From Acidobacteriota bacterium (GTDB lineage Bacteria; Acidobacteriota; Thermoanaerobaculia; Thermoanaerobaculales; Sulfomarinibacteraceae), in the NCBI GenBank assembly GCA_024641545.1, contig JAHECW010000019.1, positions 1 through 46,901 on the forward strand: a DNA stretch of 46,901 bases. The letters are read 5' to 3'. A model generated the notes under the pieces. That model searched no databases and was not told where the DNA came from. It saw only the letters and a list, made by a program, of their open reading frames with translations. This document shows positions 7,061 to 16,138 of the stretch, piece by piece. Position 1 is the first letter of the stretch; each line of letters starts with the position of its first letter. Both the position numbers and the translations under genes were made by a program.

Positions 7061-8511
7061 CAACCCCGACCCGGCAGGCTCTGCATGCCGAAACGACGCG
7101 CTTCGGCTGTCATCAGCCGGTCCAGCTCGGTCGTGACGTCGTCGGAGAGAGCCGAGGGGGCACAGGCAGCGACGAGTCTCTCCACCTCTTTGGCGGCCCG
7201 CTCGTGCAGGGTGATGCCGCCCTCCTCGTGCCAGCGTGAGCTGTTGGCCCGATCGACGACCGGGCCCGGGAAGAAGATCTCTTCCTTGAGGTGGCGGCGG
7301 GTGTGGTCGGCGATGAGCAGGTGCTTGTCGCGGAGCAGCTCCTCGAAGATCGGGGTCGACGGGAAGTCCTCGCGCGGCTCGATGCCCCGCACCAGACGCT
7401 GCGTCAATCCGCAGATCTCGTTGTCGACCACCAGCTTCTCGAGGCTCTGGCAGCTCTCGAAGTCGAGCATGCCGGGGCCGGAGATGCTGTTGATGCCGGA
7501 AAGCGCGGCCAGGGTGGCGCCCATGGAGGTTTCAAAACCCGCCTGAGCATCGAGCTGTTTGGCGTCGCTCATCCCGATGTATGCCTGGGTCGGCATGCCG
7601 AGGTGCTTGCCGATCTCGCTGTAGGCGCAATCGATCATCTGGGTTTCAACCGCGCCCATCGGCGTGGTCTCGTAGCGAATGTCGAAGATCGCGGGCGATC
7701 CGCCGTAGAGAACCGGCGCTCCCGGGCTGGCAGCCTGGCTGATGACGACGCCGCTGAGGGTCTCGGCGGTGTGTTGGATCAGCGATCCGACCAGCGTGAC
7801 CGGCGCCATGAAGCCCGACAGCGGCATCGAGATGAACTCCACCGGGATGCCCTGGCGAGCGCAGTCGACGACGTTCTGCGAGGTCACGTCGCTCCACTTG
7901 ATAGGGGAGGTCGGACAGCACGAGAAGATCGTCAGCGGCTTTGCCTTGAGCTCCTCCGCCGAGCCGCGGACCGCGAGTTGGAGATCACGCATGATGTCGA
8001 AGGCGGCGATGGTGAAGGCGCCGGTGACCACCGGCTTTTCACAGTACATCAAACTGAGAAAGAGACGGTAGCTGTCCGAGATCTCCTCCGGCACGTCGGT
8101 GGTAATGAATGCCGTGCTCTGCGCCTGGATGTGCTCCAAACCGCTCATCAGCTTGGCGTATCTGATGTAGTCGCCGGTGACTGGTTTTCTCATCCGGCCG
8201 TTGTCGAGGATCTTGATCGCGGCCGATCCCGGCGTGAAGTGCACGTTGTCGCCGGAGAAATCGTGCGTCTGCCGGCCGATCGCATCGTAAAGCTTGAACC
8301 CGCTCGGAACGGTGGCGAGCGCCTGGTCGATGAGGCCGTCGGTCAGCCGCACGTGCTGCTTGGAGAGATCCACGTCTGCGCCGTGATCGCCGAGCAGGGC
8401 GAGAACCCGCGGGTTGTGAATCTCCACGCCGAGCGTGCACAGCAGATGGCGGGCCTCGTCGATGATCTTGGTTTTCAGTTCGTCGCCGAGGAACGTGAGA
8501 GCGGGACGCAT
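7060..8511 (-). CDS. MttB-family methylamine:corrinoid methyltransferase, non-pyrrolysine type (copy 1)
   Basis: A 483-residue member of the trimethylamine methyltransferase (MttB) superfamily, first gene of the operon. The ATG at 8511 follows GGAGG at 6 bases. Family hallmarks include the N-terminal helical segment LLCTLGVEIHNP, the SGLEHIQAQST region, SCCPTSPIKWS, the SMPLSGFMAPVTLVGS segment, and the late GINSISGPGMLDFESCQS. No internal TAG is present, so it belongs with MtgB/MtpB/MtcB-like enzymes that demethylate betaines rather than with pyrrolysine-containing MttB. The expected reaction is transfer of a methyl group from a quaternary amine to the corrinoid protein encoded two genes downstream. 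The substrate cannot be read from sequence. Confidence 0.92.
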   Translation of the reverse strand: MRPALTFLGDELKTKIIDEARHLLCTLGVEIHNPRVLALLGDHGADVDLSKQHVRLTDGLIDQALATVPSGFKLYDAIGRQTHDFSGDNVHFTPGSAAIKILDNGRMRKPVTGDYIRYAKLMSGLEHIQAQSTAFITTDVPEEISDSYRLFLSLMYCEKPVVTGAFTIAAFDIMRDLQLAVRGSAEELKAKPLTIFSCCPTSPIKWSDVTSQNVVDCARQGIPVEFISMPLSGFMAPVTLVGSLIQHTAETLSGVVISQAASPGAPVLYGGSPAIFDIRYETTPMGAVETQMIDCAYSEIGKHLGMPTQAYIGMSDAKQLDAQAGFETSMGATLAALSGINSISGPGMLDFESCQSLEKLVVDNEICGLTQRLVRGIEPREDFPSTPIFEELLRDKHLLIADHTRRHLKEEIFFPGPVVDRANSSRWHEEGGITLHERAAKEVERLVAACAPSALSDDVTTELDRLMTAEARRFGMQSLPGRG

Positions 8512-8731
8512 GATGATCCTCCCTGCGATGGTTGGGGTTCTCACACAAACACAACGGTACCGTACCACAATTTGGCGTACAATCTCATCATATGGAACGT
8601 GATAGATTCCAGGTCAATTCAGGCGGACGGGTTGACCGCCGGCGCGGCCTCGTGTCGACCACTCGTCGGTCCGGATTCGCGGCGGGGATGACCACCCCGT
8701 TCTTGGATTCACGGTGCCAAAGGAGACCGAC
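8512..8731. promoter_or_regulatory. Divergent intergenic region with an 11-bp palindrome upstream of the MttB/CODH operon
   Basis: The 220 bp between the minus-strand operon and the plus-strand BNR gene should hold both promoters. On the minus strand, a weak promoter-like pair (TTGTAC and TACCGT, 17 bp apart) overlaps the palindrome GGTAC-C-GTACC at 8556-8566, about 45 bp before the mttB start. This palindrome could be an operator. No B12 riboswitch-like element or intrinsic terminator is visible. Confidence 0.35.
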
Positions 8732-11700
8732 ATGAACACGATCCGGAGAATTCTGATCTCGTTGCTGGTGCTGTCGACCGCGAGCCTGGCTCTTGCCGCG
8801 GGCGGGGAAGGCGTGAACCGGGATTCGTTTGACGGCCTCGAGTACCGGCTCATCGGTCCCGCGACGGGCGGGCGGGTGGCGCGGGTTGCGGGGGTCGCCG
8901 GCGACCCGCTGGTCTACTACGCCGCGACCGCGGCGGGCGGTGTCTGGAAGTCGGTCAACGGCGGCACGAAGTGGGAGTCGGTCTTCGACGATCAGCCGGT
9001 CTCGTCCATCGGGTCGATCGCGGTGGCGCCGTCGGACCCGAACGTGATCTGGGTCGGCTCCGGTGAGGCCAACATCCGCGGCAACGTCGGCGAGGGCAAC
9101 GGGATCTATCGCTCGACCGACGCCGGCGAAACCTGGTCTCACGTGTGGACTGCCGAGGGTCAGATCGGGACCATGGCGGTCCATCCGGACGACCCGGAGA
9201 CGGCGTTTGCGGCGGTTCTCGGCAGCCCCTTCGGGCCCGGGCCCGACCGCGGCGTCTTCCGCACCACCGATGGCGGCACCACCTGGCAGAAGGTCCTGTA
9301 CAAAGACCTCGACACCGGCGCCTCCGACGTCTGCTTCGACCCGTCGAACCCGCGCATCCTCTATGCCGGGCTGTGGCAGACCCGGCGGCAACCCTGGGGG
9401 ATGACCTCGGGCGGCACGGGGAGCGGTCTGTATGTCTCGCGCGACGGCGGCGACAGTTGGAAGCAGATCGAGGACGAGGGCCTCCCCAAGGGCATCTGGG
9501 GAAAGGTCGGGGTTCGCGTCGCCGTCGGCGAGCCCAACCGGGTCTACGCCCTCATCGAGGCCGACGAGGGCGGGCTCTTCCGCTCCGACGACGGCGGAAA
9601 ATCGTGGACCCGGATCAATCCGTCGCGGGGACTGCGCCAGCGGGCCTGGTACTACTCGACGCTGACCATCGATCCCGCCAACCCCGACATCGTCTGGTTT
9701 CCCCAGGTGGCCATGCTCAAGACCATCGACGGCGGCGGCAGCGTGCGTGCGGTCAAGGGCGGGGGCTGGGACTACCACGATGTGTGGATCGATCCGACCG
9801 ATTCGAACCGGATGATCATCGCCAGCGACGCCGGCGTCTCGCTCTCCGCGGACCGCGGCGAGACCTGGGTTCGACCGGCCATCCCGATCGCCCAGTTCTA
9901 CCACCTCACCGTCGACAGCCGCACGCCGTACCGGGTGCTCGGCAGTCTGCAGGACTTCGGGACGGCGTCGGGTCCGAGCAACAGCCTGCACGGCGGAGGG
10001 ATCTACGTATCGGACTGGTATTCGGTCGGAGGCGGTGAGGCCGGTCACGTCGCCGCCGACCCATCCGACCCGGAAACCGTCTGGGCCGGCGAGTACCTCG
10101 GCTACATTTCCCGCTTCGACGGTCGCACCGGCCAGGCGCCGCACGTCGGGATCTACCTCGACAACGGATCCGGCCACGGTGCGGCGGACCAACGTTTCCG
10201 CTTTCAGTGGACCGCTCCGATCGCGATCTCTCCGCACGACCCCAAGGTTGTCTACCACGCCGCCAACGTCCTGTTCCGGACCTCAGACGGCGGTCAGAGT
10301 TGGCGGGCGATCAGCCCCGACCTGACCCGCGATGACCCGGCGAAACAGGCCTGGGCTGGAGGGCCCATCACCGGCGACAACACCGGAGTCGAGTTCTACT
10401 GCACGATCTTCTCGGTCGCCGAGTCGCCGGTCGAACCGGGCGTGATCTGGGCCGGCAGCGACGACGGTCTGGTGCACGTGACCAGGGACAACGGCGCCAC
10501 CTGGGTCAACGTCACCCCGCCCGGAACCCCCGAGTGGGGCACCGTCGCCACCATCGAGGCGTCGCGCTGGAATGCCGGGACCGCCTACGTGGTGGTGGAC
10601 GCCCACCGACTCGACGACGAAACCCCGTACCTCTTCAAGACCGAGAACTTCGGCCGCACCTGGACGAGCCCGACAACCGGCCTCGACCGCGAGACCTATC
10701 TCCACGTGGTGCGTGAGGACAGGCTGCGCCCGGACATGCTCTTCCTGGGAACCGAGCGCGGAGTCATGATCTCGCGCAACGGCGGCGCCGGATGGGAGTC
10801 TCTTCGCCTCAACATGCCGACCGTCGCGGTGGTCGACCTGGCGCTGGCCGGCGACGATTTGGTGGTCGGGACCCTCGGGCGCTCGGCCTGGATCCTCGAC
10901 GATCTGACCCCGGTGCGCGAGATGTCGCCGGAGATCGCGGCGGCACCGGAGCACCTCTTCGCTCCGCGTCCGGCGGTGCGCTGGCGGTACGCCGACGCAC
11001 CCTACGGAAGCAGCGCCGGCGCCGGCGACAATCCACCCCGAGGGGCGATCATCAGCTTCGTTCTCCTGGAGGATCCAAAGGGGGAGGTCACCATCGATGT
11101 GCTCGATTCGGACGGAAGGCTGGTGCGCCGGCTGAGCAGCGCGATCGAGGCGCCGTACACGCCGCCGGAGCACCCCGACTGGAACCCCGCCACCGAGGCC
11201 GAACCCGAGTTCGAGGCCGCGGCCGGAACCAACCGGGCATCGTGGGACCTCGAGTGGGACGAGGCAAAGTGGCCCTCCGACGCCCGCTTCGATACCGGAA
11301 CGCCGAGACCGGGCCCGCTGGCGGCGCCCGGGGAGTACACGCTGCGGCTGACGGTGGACGGCCGTTCCACAACCCGGCCCCTGCGGGTCGATGCCGACCC
11401 GCGTTCGTCAGCCTCGGTCGCCGACATCGAGGCGCAGGTGGCTTTCGCCCTCGAAATCCGAGCGCAGCTGGAGCGGATCACCGCCATGGTCGAGACCATC
11501 CGCGGGCTTCGCTCGCAGCTCGAGGACCGCAACAAACGTCTCGCCGACGACCCCCGGGCCGGTGAGCTGGTGAAATCGGGCGAGGCGCTCATCGCCGGCC
11601 TCTCGGCGCTTGAGGAAGCCATCCACAACCCCAACGCGGAAGTCGACTACGACGTCCTGGGCGGCCGCCACGGCGGGGCCAAACTCTGGTCCCGGCTGAG

Positions 11701-11902
11701 CTGGCTGTTCAACAGCGCGCGCGAGCACGACGGGCCGCCGACCCAGGGAATGACGGAGGCCGGCGCCGAGCTCGCGACCGAGTTGGCGCAACAGGCATCC
11801 GCGCTCGATGCGCTCCTCGCCGAAGATCTGGCACGAATCAACGATCTGGCGAGCGAACTCTCCATCGAGTATGTGTTGACGCCGGAAACCGGTCCCCGGT
11901 GA
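8732..11902 (+). CDS. Secreted BNR/Asp-box beta-propeller protein (VPS10/sortilin-like propeller)
   Basis: A 1056-residue exported protein. The ATG at 8732 has an AAGGAG site and begins a Sec signal peptide (hydrophobic core LISLLVLSTASLALA, likely cleaved after residue 23 or so). About ten Asp-box motifs of the form S/T-x-D-x-G-x-T/S-W run through residues 60-680, for example STDAGETW, TTDGGTTW, SDDGGKSW and TSDGGQSW, building one or two propellers. After about residue 690 comes a beta-rich region with a FlgD-like segment (EVTIDVLDSDG), then a charged helical C-terminal segment of about 170 residues. Proteins of this architecture are often labelled glycosyl hydrolase, but I see no catalytic sialidase-type arginine triad that would support it. 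The function is unknown; binding or degradation of extracellular polymers is possible. Confidence 0.85.
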   Translation: MNTIRRILISLLVLSTASLALAAGGEGVNRDSFDGLEYRLIGPATGGRVARVAGVAGDPLVYYAATAAGGVWKSVNGGTKWESVFDDQPVSSIGSIAVAPSDPNVIWVGSGEANIRGNVGEGNGIYRSTDAGETWSHVWTAEGQIGTMAVHPDDPETAFAAVLGSPFGPGPDRGVFRTTDGGTTWQKVLYKDLDTGASDVCFDPSNPRILYAGLWQTRRQPWGMTSGGTGSGLYVSRDGGDSWKQIEDEGLPKGIWGKVGVRVAVGEPNRVYALIEADEGGLFRSDDGGKSWTRINPSRGLRQRAWYYSTLTIDPANPDIVWFPQVAMLKTIDGGGSVRAVKGGGWDYHDVWIDPTDSNRMIIASDAGVSLSADRGETWVRPAIPIAQFYHLTVDSRTPYRVLGSLQDFGTASGPSNSLHGGGIYVSDWYSVGGGEAGHVAADPSDPETVWAGEYLGYISRFDGRTGQAPHVGIYLDNGSGHGAADQRFRFQWTAPIAISPHDPKVVYHAANVLFRTSDGGQSWRAISPDLTRDDPAKQAWAGGPITGDNTGVEFYCTIFSVAESPVEPGVIWAGSDDGLVHVTRDNGATWVNVTPPGTPEWGTVATIEASRWNAGTAYVVVDAHRLDDETPYLFKTENFGRTWTSPTTGLDRETYLHVVREDRLRPDMLFLGTERGVMISRNGGAGWESLRLNMPTVAVVDLALAGDDLVVGTLGRSAWILDDLTPVREMSPEIAAAPEHLFAPRPAVRWRYADAPYGSSAGAGDNPPRGAIISFVLLEDPKGEVTIDVLDSDGRLVRRLSSAIEAPYTPPEHPDWNPATEAEPEFEAAAGTNRASWDLEWDEAKWPSDARFDTGTPRPGPLAAPGEYTLRLTVDGRSTTRPLRVDADPRSSASVADIEAQVAFALEIRAQLERITAMVETIRGLRSQLEDRNKRLADDPRAGELVKSGEALIAGLSALEEAIHNPNAEVDYDVLGGRHGGAKLWSRLSWLFNSAREHDGPPTQGMTEAGAELATELAQQASALDALLAEDLARINDLASELSIEYVLTPETGPR

Positions 11903-11904
11903 GT

Positions 11905-11929
11905 CGCGACGAAGCCGCACCTCGTCGCG
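11905..11929 (+). other. Stem-loop just after the BNR protein gene
   Basis: A perfect 8-bp stem CGCGACGA/TCGTCGCG with a 9-base loop starts two bases after the TGA. There is no following T tract, so it is not a classic intrinsic terminator. It may protect the 3' end or assist termination before the next mttB homologue. Confidence 0.35.
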
Positions 11930-12014
11930 CGCGAGAACCCCTCGACGCGGTGTCCGTGGCGACCTGCAACCGGCGTCTCGTCAACCTCTCGGGGTAGAAA
12001 GGTATTGAGAAACC

Positions 12015-13475
12015 ATGGCGCACATCCAAGACGTCAGCTCGCTCTCCTTCGGATTTCGGATTCTCAGCGACTCCCAGCTCACCCAGATCCATCACGCGTC
12101 GCTGGAAATCCTGCGCCGCACCGGGGTGCGCGTCCGCCATGGCGAAGCGCTCGATCTCCTCCGCGATGCCGGGTGTCCGATCAGCGACGGCGATCTGGTG
12201 AAGTTCCCGGCGGCGGTGGTCGAGGAAGCGGTGCGCTCCGCTCCCTCGAGGATCGTGCTCTGCGACCGCACCTCCGAGCCGCGGGTCTTTCTCGAGCGCC
12301 AGAGGTCCTACTTCGGGACCGGGTCGGACCTGCCCCACACCCTCGACCTCGAGACCGGTCAGAGGCGACTGTCCCTCCTGTCCGACGTGGCGGACACCGC
12401 CCGTCTGGCGGACGCGCTGCCCAACCTCGATTTCGTGATGTCGATGGCCCTGCCGTCGGACGTGGCCCCGGCGACCTCGGACCGGCACTCCTTCCTGACG
12501 ATGATCTCGAACACCTCGAAACCGGTGGTGTTCACCGCTTGGGATGAGACCGGGCTGGCCGACATCATCGCCATGGCGGAGATCGTCGCCGGCTCAGCCG
12601 AACGCTTGAGCCTGAACCCGTTTCTCCTCGCCTACCTCGAACCGTCGTCGCCGCTGCAGCACTCCGAAACCGTGCTGCGCAAGATGATGATCATGGCCGA
12701 CAAACGGCTGCCCTTCGTCTACGCGCCGGGTCCGGTCGAAGGCGCATCGGCGCCGGTGACGTCGGCCGGCAGCCTGGCCATGGCCAACGCCGAGGTCCTG
12801 AGCGGCATCACCATCGCCCAGTTGCGGCAGCGCGGCGCGCCGGTGGTCTACGGGTCGGGCAGCGGCCCCCTCGACATGCTCACCACCGTCGCGACCTACG
12901 GCAGCCCGGAGTTCATGCTCCACTGCAAGGCGATGGCCGAGCTCGGACACCACTTCTACAAGCTGCCGGTGTGGGGGTTCGCGGGCTGCTCCGACTCCAA
13001 ACAACCGGATCTCCAGGCCGGCGCCGAGAGCTCTCTGTGGATCCTCTGGACCGCGCTGACCGGGGCCAATCTGGTCCACGACATCGGGTACGTGGAGTCG
13101 GGGATGACCTGTTCTTCCGAAATGATCGTCGCCTGCGACGAGATCATCGGTCTGGTGCGCCGGCTGCTCGGTGGTATCGAGCTGACGCCGGAGACCCTGG
13201 CGCTCGAGGTGATCGACGAGGTCGGACCGGGCGGCGACCACCTCTCCACCGATCACACCTATCGTCACTTCAGGAAGTGCTGGTACCCCCGCGTCTTCGA
13301 CCGCAGCAGCCACCAGTCCTGGGTCGAGGCGGACCGGCCGACCGCTGTCGCGACCGCGCGCGAGATCGCCCGTCGGGCGATCGCCGAACATGAGCCCGAC
13401 CGGCTGCCTGCAGCGACCCTCGAGACCCTCCGCGATCTGGTCACGGCGGCCGACGAGCGCGCCGGGATCAAGTAG
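12015..13475 (+). CDS. MttB-family methyltransferase (copy 2)
   Basis: A 486-residue MttB-superfamily protein without an internal amber codon. Matching segments are LEILRRTGVRVRHGEALDLL, the LPNLDFVMSMALPSD region, NTSKPVVFTAWDE, APGPVEGASAPVTSAGSLAMANAEVL and DIGYVESGMTCSSEM. It is clearly diverged from copies 1 and 3 in this window, so a different methylated substrate is likely. It has no corrinoid protein or reactivase next to it and may rely on the carrier of the 1-8511 operon or on one encoded elsewhere. Ten bases downstream starts an MFS symporter, which could import the substrate. The Shine-Dalgarno site is weak (AAGGT), and the ATG at 12015 is chosen by alignment of the N-terminus with the family. 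Confidence 0.9.
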   Translation: MAHIQDVSSLSFGFRILSDSQLTQIHHASLEILRRTGVRVRHGEALDLLRDAGCPISDGDLVKFPAAVVEEAVRSAPSRIVLCDRTSEPRVFLERQRSYFGTGSDLPHTLDLETGQRRLSLLSDVADTARLADALPNLDFVMSMALPSDVAPATSDRHSFLTMISNTSKPVVFTAWDETGLADIIAMAEIVAGSAERLSLNPFLLAYLEPSSPLQHSETVLRKMMIMADKRLPFVYAPGPVEGASAPVTSAGSLAMANAEVLSGITIAQLRQRGAPVVYGSGSGPLDMLTTVATYGSPEFMLHCKAMAELGHHFYKLPVWGFAGCSDSKQPDLQAGAESSLWILWTALTGANLVHDIGYVESGMTCSSEMIVACDEIIGLVRRLLGGIELTPETLALEVIDEVGPGGDHLSTDHTYRHFRKCWYPRVFDRSSHQSWVEADRPTAVATAREIARRAIAEHEPDRLPAATLETLRDLVTAADERAGIK

Positions 13476-13484
13476 TCTTTGCCA

Positions 13485-14801
13485 ATGCCGAGCGCCGGCA
13501 AAGCGGGTTCTGATCGTCAACGATCACATGTTCGCTGGGTGATCCTCGCCCTTCTTTTCATGGCGAGCTTCGTGGCCTATGTCCTCCGTACAAACATGTC
13601 CATTGCCGGCGAGAACATGTCTGCCGATCTCAATCTGTCCAGGATTCAGTTGGGTATGGTGCTTTCGGCTTTTGCCTGGGGATACGCCATTTTCCAGTTT
13701 CCGGGCGGGGTTTTCGGTGACCTCTTGGGGTGCCGTCGGACACTGACCGTGATCGCCATATTGTGGGGAATCCTGACATTGGCCACCGGGCTGGTACCGG
13801 GGACAACCCTCGCATCCACAACGCTCATTCTCACCACGCTCATCGGTCTGCGATTTCTGATCGGCATCGCGCAGGCACCGCTGTTCCCAGTGGCCTGTGG
13901 TGGAACGATCGGAAACTGGTTTCCTGTGTCGGGGTGGGCGTTCCCAAACGGACTGACGAGCACCGGGCTGACTCTTGGCGCCGCCGCCACGGCACCGCTG
14001 ATCGCTTGGCTGATGGAAAAATTGGGGTGGCGTGAGTCCTTTATCCTGACCGCGCCTTTGGCATTTCTGGTTGCAGGTGCCTGGTGGTGGTACGGGAGAG
14101 ACGACCCGGCTGATCACCCGCGGGTCAGCAAGAAAGAGCTGGACCTGATCAATGCCAACCGACCGTCACCGAACCCGGTCATCGAAGACAATCAAGCGTG
14201 GAGACGCGTCCTCAGAAATCGAGACATCCTGCTGCTGACCGCGAGTTATTTCTGCATGAACTACGTCTTCTACATTTTTTTCAACTGGTTCTTCATCTAC
14301 CTCGTCGAGGTTCGTGGGTTCGAGATCCTGGAAGGGGGCACCCTCGCCGCGGCTCCATGGATCGTCGGTGCCGTCGCCGCAAGCGTCGGCGGGTTTTGGT
14401 GCGATCGCCTCGGCAAACGACTCAATTCCCGCTGGGGATGCAGAATCCCCGGCATCGCCGGCCTCAGTCTCGCTGCCGGTCTTCTATTTCTCGGTGCCAC
14501 CGCCGAGAGTCCTTATCTGGCGGTCGCGTTGCTTTCGTTGTGCTTCGGGTGCACCCAGCTCACCGAGGGAGCCTACTGGGCGACGGCGATCTCCATTTCC
14601 GGCAAACACGCATCAGCCGCCACAGGAGTCATGAACACCGGTGGAAATGTCGCGGGAGGCATCGGGGCTCTTCTCGTTCCGATCACGGCCGAAACCTTCG
14701 GCTGGGTGCCGGCGCTTGCAACCGGATCGGTATTCGCGATGATCGGTGTTGGGTTGTGGTTGTTCGTGCGCGCCGACAAACCCATGGCTTTGGGCTCTTG
14801 A
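13485..14801 (+). CDS. MFS transporter, anion:cation symporter (ACS)-like
   Basis: A 438-residue membrane protein with about 12 hydrophobic segments. The N-terminal segment RTNMSIAGENMSADLNLSRIQLGMVLSAFAWGYAIFQFPGG is typical of the ACS family (hexuronate, glucarate and other organic-anion symporters); it contains the AWGYA...PGG pattern before the first cytoplasmic loop (GDLLGCRR). The ATG at 13485 is preferred over an in-frame TTG at 13479. The gene follows mttB copy 2 by 10 bases and is likely cotranscribed. Its base composition is noticeably less GC-rich than both neighbours, with many TTT, ATT, AAA and GGA codons, which suggests separate acquisition. Substrate is unknown; a carboxylated betaine or other organic anion is a reasonable guess. 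Confidence 0.88.
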   Translation: MPSAGKAGSDRQRSHVRWVILALLFMASFVAYVLRTNMSIAGENMSADLNLSRIQLGMVLSAFAWGYAIFQFPGGVFGDLLGCRRTLTVIAILWGILTLATGLVPGTTLASTTLILTTLIGLRFLIGIAQAPLFPVACGGTIGNWFPVSGWAFPNGLTSTGLTLGAAATAPLIAWLMEKLGWRESFILTAPLAFLVAGAWWWYGRDDPADHPRVSKKELDLINANRPSPNPVIEDNQAWRRVLRNRDILLLTASYFCMNYVFYIFFNWFFIYLVEVRGFEILEGGTLAAAPWIVGAVAASVGGFWCDRLGKRLNSRWGCRIPGIAGLSLAAGLLFLGATAESPYLAVALLSLCFGCTQLTEGAYWATAISISGKHASAATGVMNTGGNVAGGIGALLVPITAETFGWVPALATGSVFAMIGVGLWLFVRADKPMALGS

Positions 14802-14932
14802 GAAGCCTGGTCACCGGCATTTCTGGGCCGCGTCGTCGGTGACTGACCTGTTCTCGTTTGGAGACGACGCTCTTACCATGCCGGAGTATTTTCTCTCGTG
14901 GTAAGGTGCCACCAGACCCTCAGGGAGGCCGC

Positions 14933-16138
14933 GTGAACAACGATCATGACATCTTCGAGGCCATCGACCGGACCGCGCCGATCGACCTCCTCGCCGCTCT
15001 GGTTCAGAGTCCCAGTCACCCCGGTGTCGCCGATCAGGAGACCGGGGTCGCCGAGGCGCTGGCGGGCTTCCTCGAGCAAGGGGGGCTCCGACCGGAGCTC
15101 GTGGAGGTCGCCCCCGGCCGGCCCAACCTCATGTGCACCCTCGAGGGCGGCACACCGGGCCCGCACCTCGTCCTCTGCGGCCACACCGACACCGTACCTC
15201 TCAACCAGGGAGATCCCGGTCACGGGTTTTCCGGTGCGGTCCGCGACGGTCGGCTCTTCGGCCGCGGCGCCGTCGACATGAAGGGGGCGGTGGCGGCCAT
15301 GGCCGCCGCGCTGGTGGGACTGCGGCGAACCGGGGCTCTCGCCGCGGGCAGGGTGACGCTCGCCGCGGTCATCGACGAGGAGATCGAAAGCCTCGGCGCC
15401 GAGCACCTCATCAACTCCGGTTTCACCGCCGACGGCGCCATCGTCGGCGAGCCCACCTTGAACCGGATCTGCATCGGGCACAAGGGTCTGGAGTGGCTCG
15501 AGATCGTCTTTACCGGCAAGGCGGCGCACGGCGGCACCCCGACCGCGGGGATCAACGCCATCGACGCGGCGGCGAGCTTTGTCCAACGGGTCCGGACCGT
15601 CCTGCTGCCCGAGTTCGCCGCCCGCACCGACGTCCTCCTCGGCCCGCCGACCCTCAACTTCGGCACCGTGCGCGGCGGCGATCAGCCGTCCACGGTGGCC
15701 GCGTCGTGCGTGCTGACGGCGGACCGGCGCTCGCTCCCGGGCGAGACCTACGAGTCCATGCGTGCGGAGCTCGAGAGCGTCCTCGCCGCGGTCGAGGCTG
15801 AGATGCCCGGCTTGCGCACTGAACTCCGCCGGCTGCCCGGCGGTATGGCGACCCTCGAGCACCTGGCGCTGAAGACCGCGCCGTCCGAAGCGGTCGTGGA
15901 GGCGGTCGCCGCCGCCCGCCGCCGGGTCTGCGGCCTGGCCGGAGAGCTCGGCGCTTTCCCGGCCTGGACCGACGGTGCGCTGCTTTCGGCGTTCGCCGGG
16001 ATTCCGACGCTGATCCTGGGCCCGGGCGATCTCGCGGTCGCCCACTCGCCGGAGGAGTCGGTCGAGATCGCGCAGGTGATCGAGGCCGCGCGGATCTACG
16101 CCCTCACCGCCACAGAATTCTGCGGCCGGGCGACATGA
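14933..16138 (+). CDS. M20-family metallopeptidase / ArgE-DapE-like deacylase
   Basis: A 401-residue cytoplasmic zinc amidohydrolase that removes acyl groups from N-acyl amino acids or cleaves small peptides. I chose the GTG at 14933 because GGGAGG precedes it by 4 bases and the longer frame has no family similarity. Metal and catalytic motifs are GHTDTVPLN, GRGAVDMKG (bridging Asp), IDEEIESLGAEHL (catalytic Glu pair), GEPT and the lid-domain AHGGTPTAG; a late AHSPEE supplies the last His. Its stop codon overlaps the start of a YfcC-type carrier (ATGA), so uptake and hydrolysis of one substrate are probably linked. The exact substrate (acetylornithine, succinyl-diaminopimelate, acyl amino acid, dipeptide) cannot be set. 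Confidence 0.9.
   Translation: MNNDHDIFEAIDRTAPIDLLAALVQSPSHPGVADQETGVAEALAGFLEQGGLRPELVEVAPGRPNLMCTLEGGTPGPHLVLCGHTDTVPLNQGDPGHGFSGAVRDGRLFGRGAVDMKGAVAAMAAALVGLRRTGALAAGRVTLAAVIDEEIESLGAEHLINSGFTADGAIVGEPTLNRICIGHKGLEWLEIVFTGKAAHGGTPTAGINAIDAAASFVQRVRTVLLPEFAARTDVLLGPPTLNFGTVRGGDQPSTVAASCVLTADRRSLPGETYESMRAELESVLAAVEAEMPGLRTELRRLPGGMATLEHLALKTAPSEAVVEAVAAARRRVCGLAGELGAFPAWTDGALLSAFAGIPTLILGPGDLAVAHSPEESVEIAQVIEAARIYALTATEFCGRAT

Noticed and set aside
8512-8731. Cobalamin riboswitch upstream of the corrinoid operon
   Set aside because: No B12-box-like conserved core and the region is too short and unstructured on the relevant strand.
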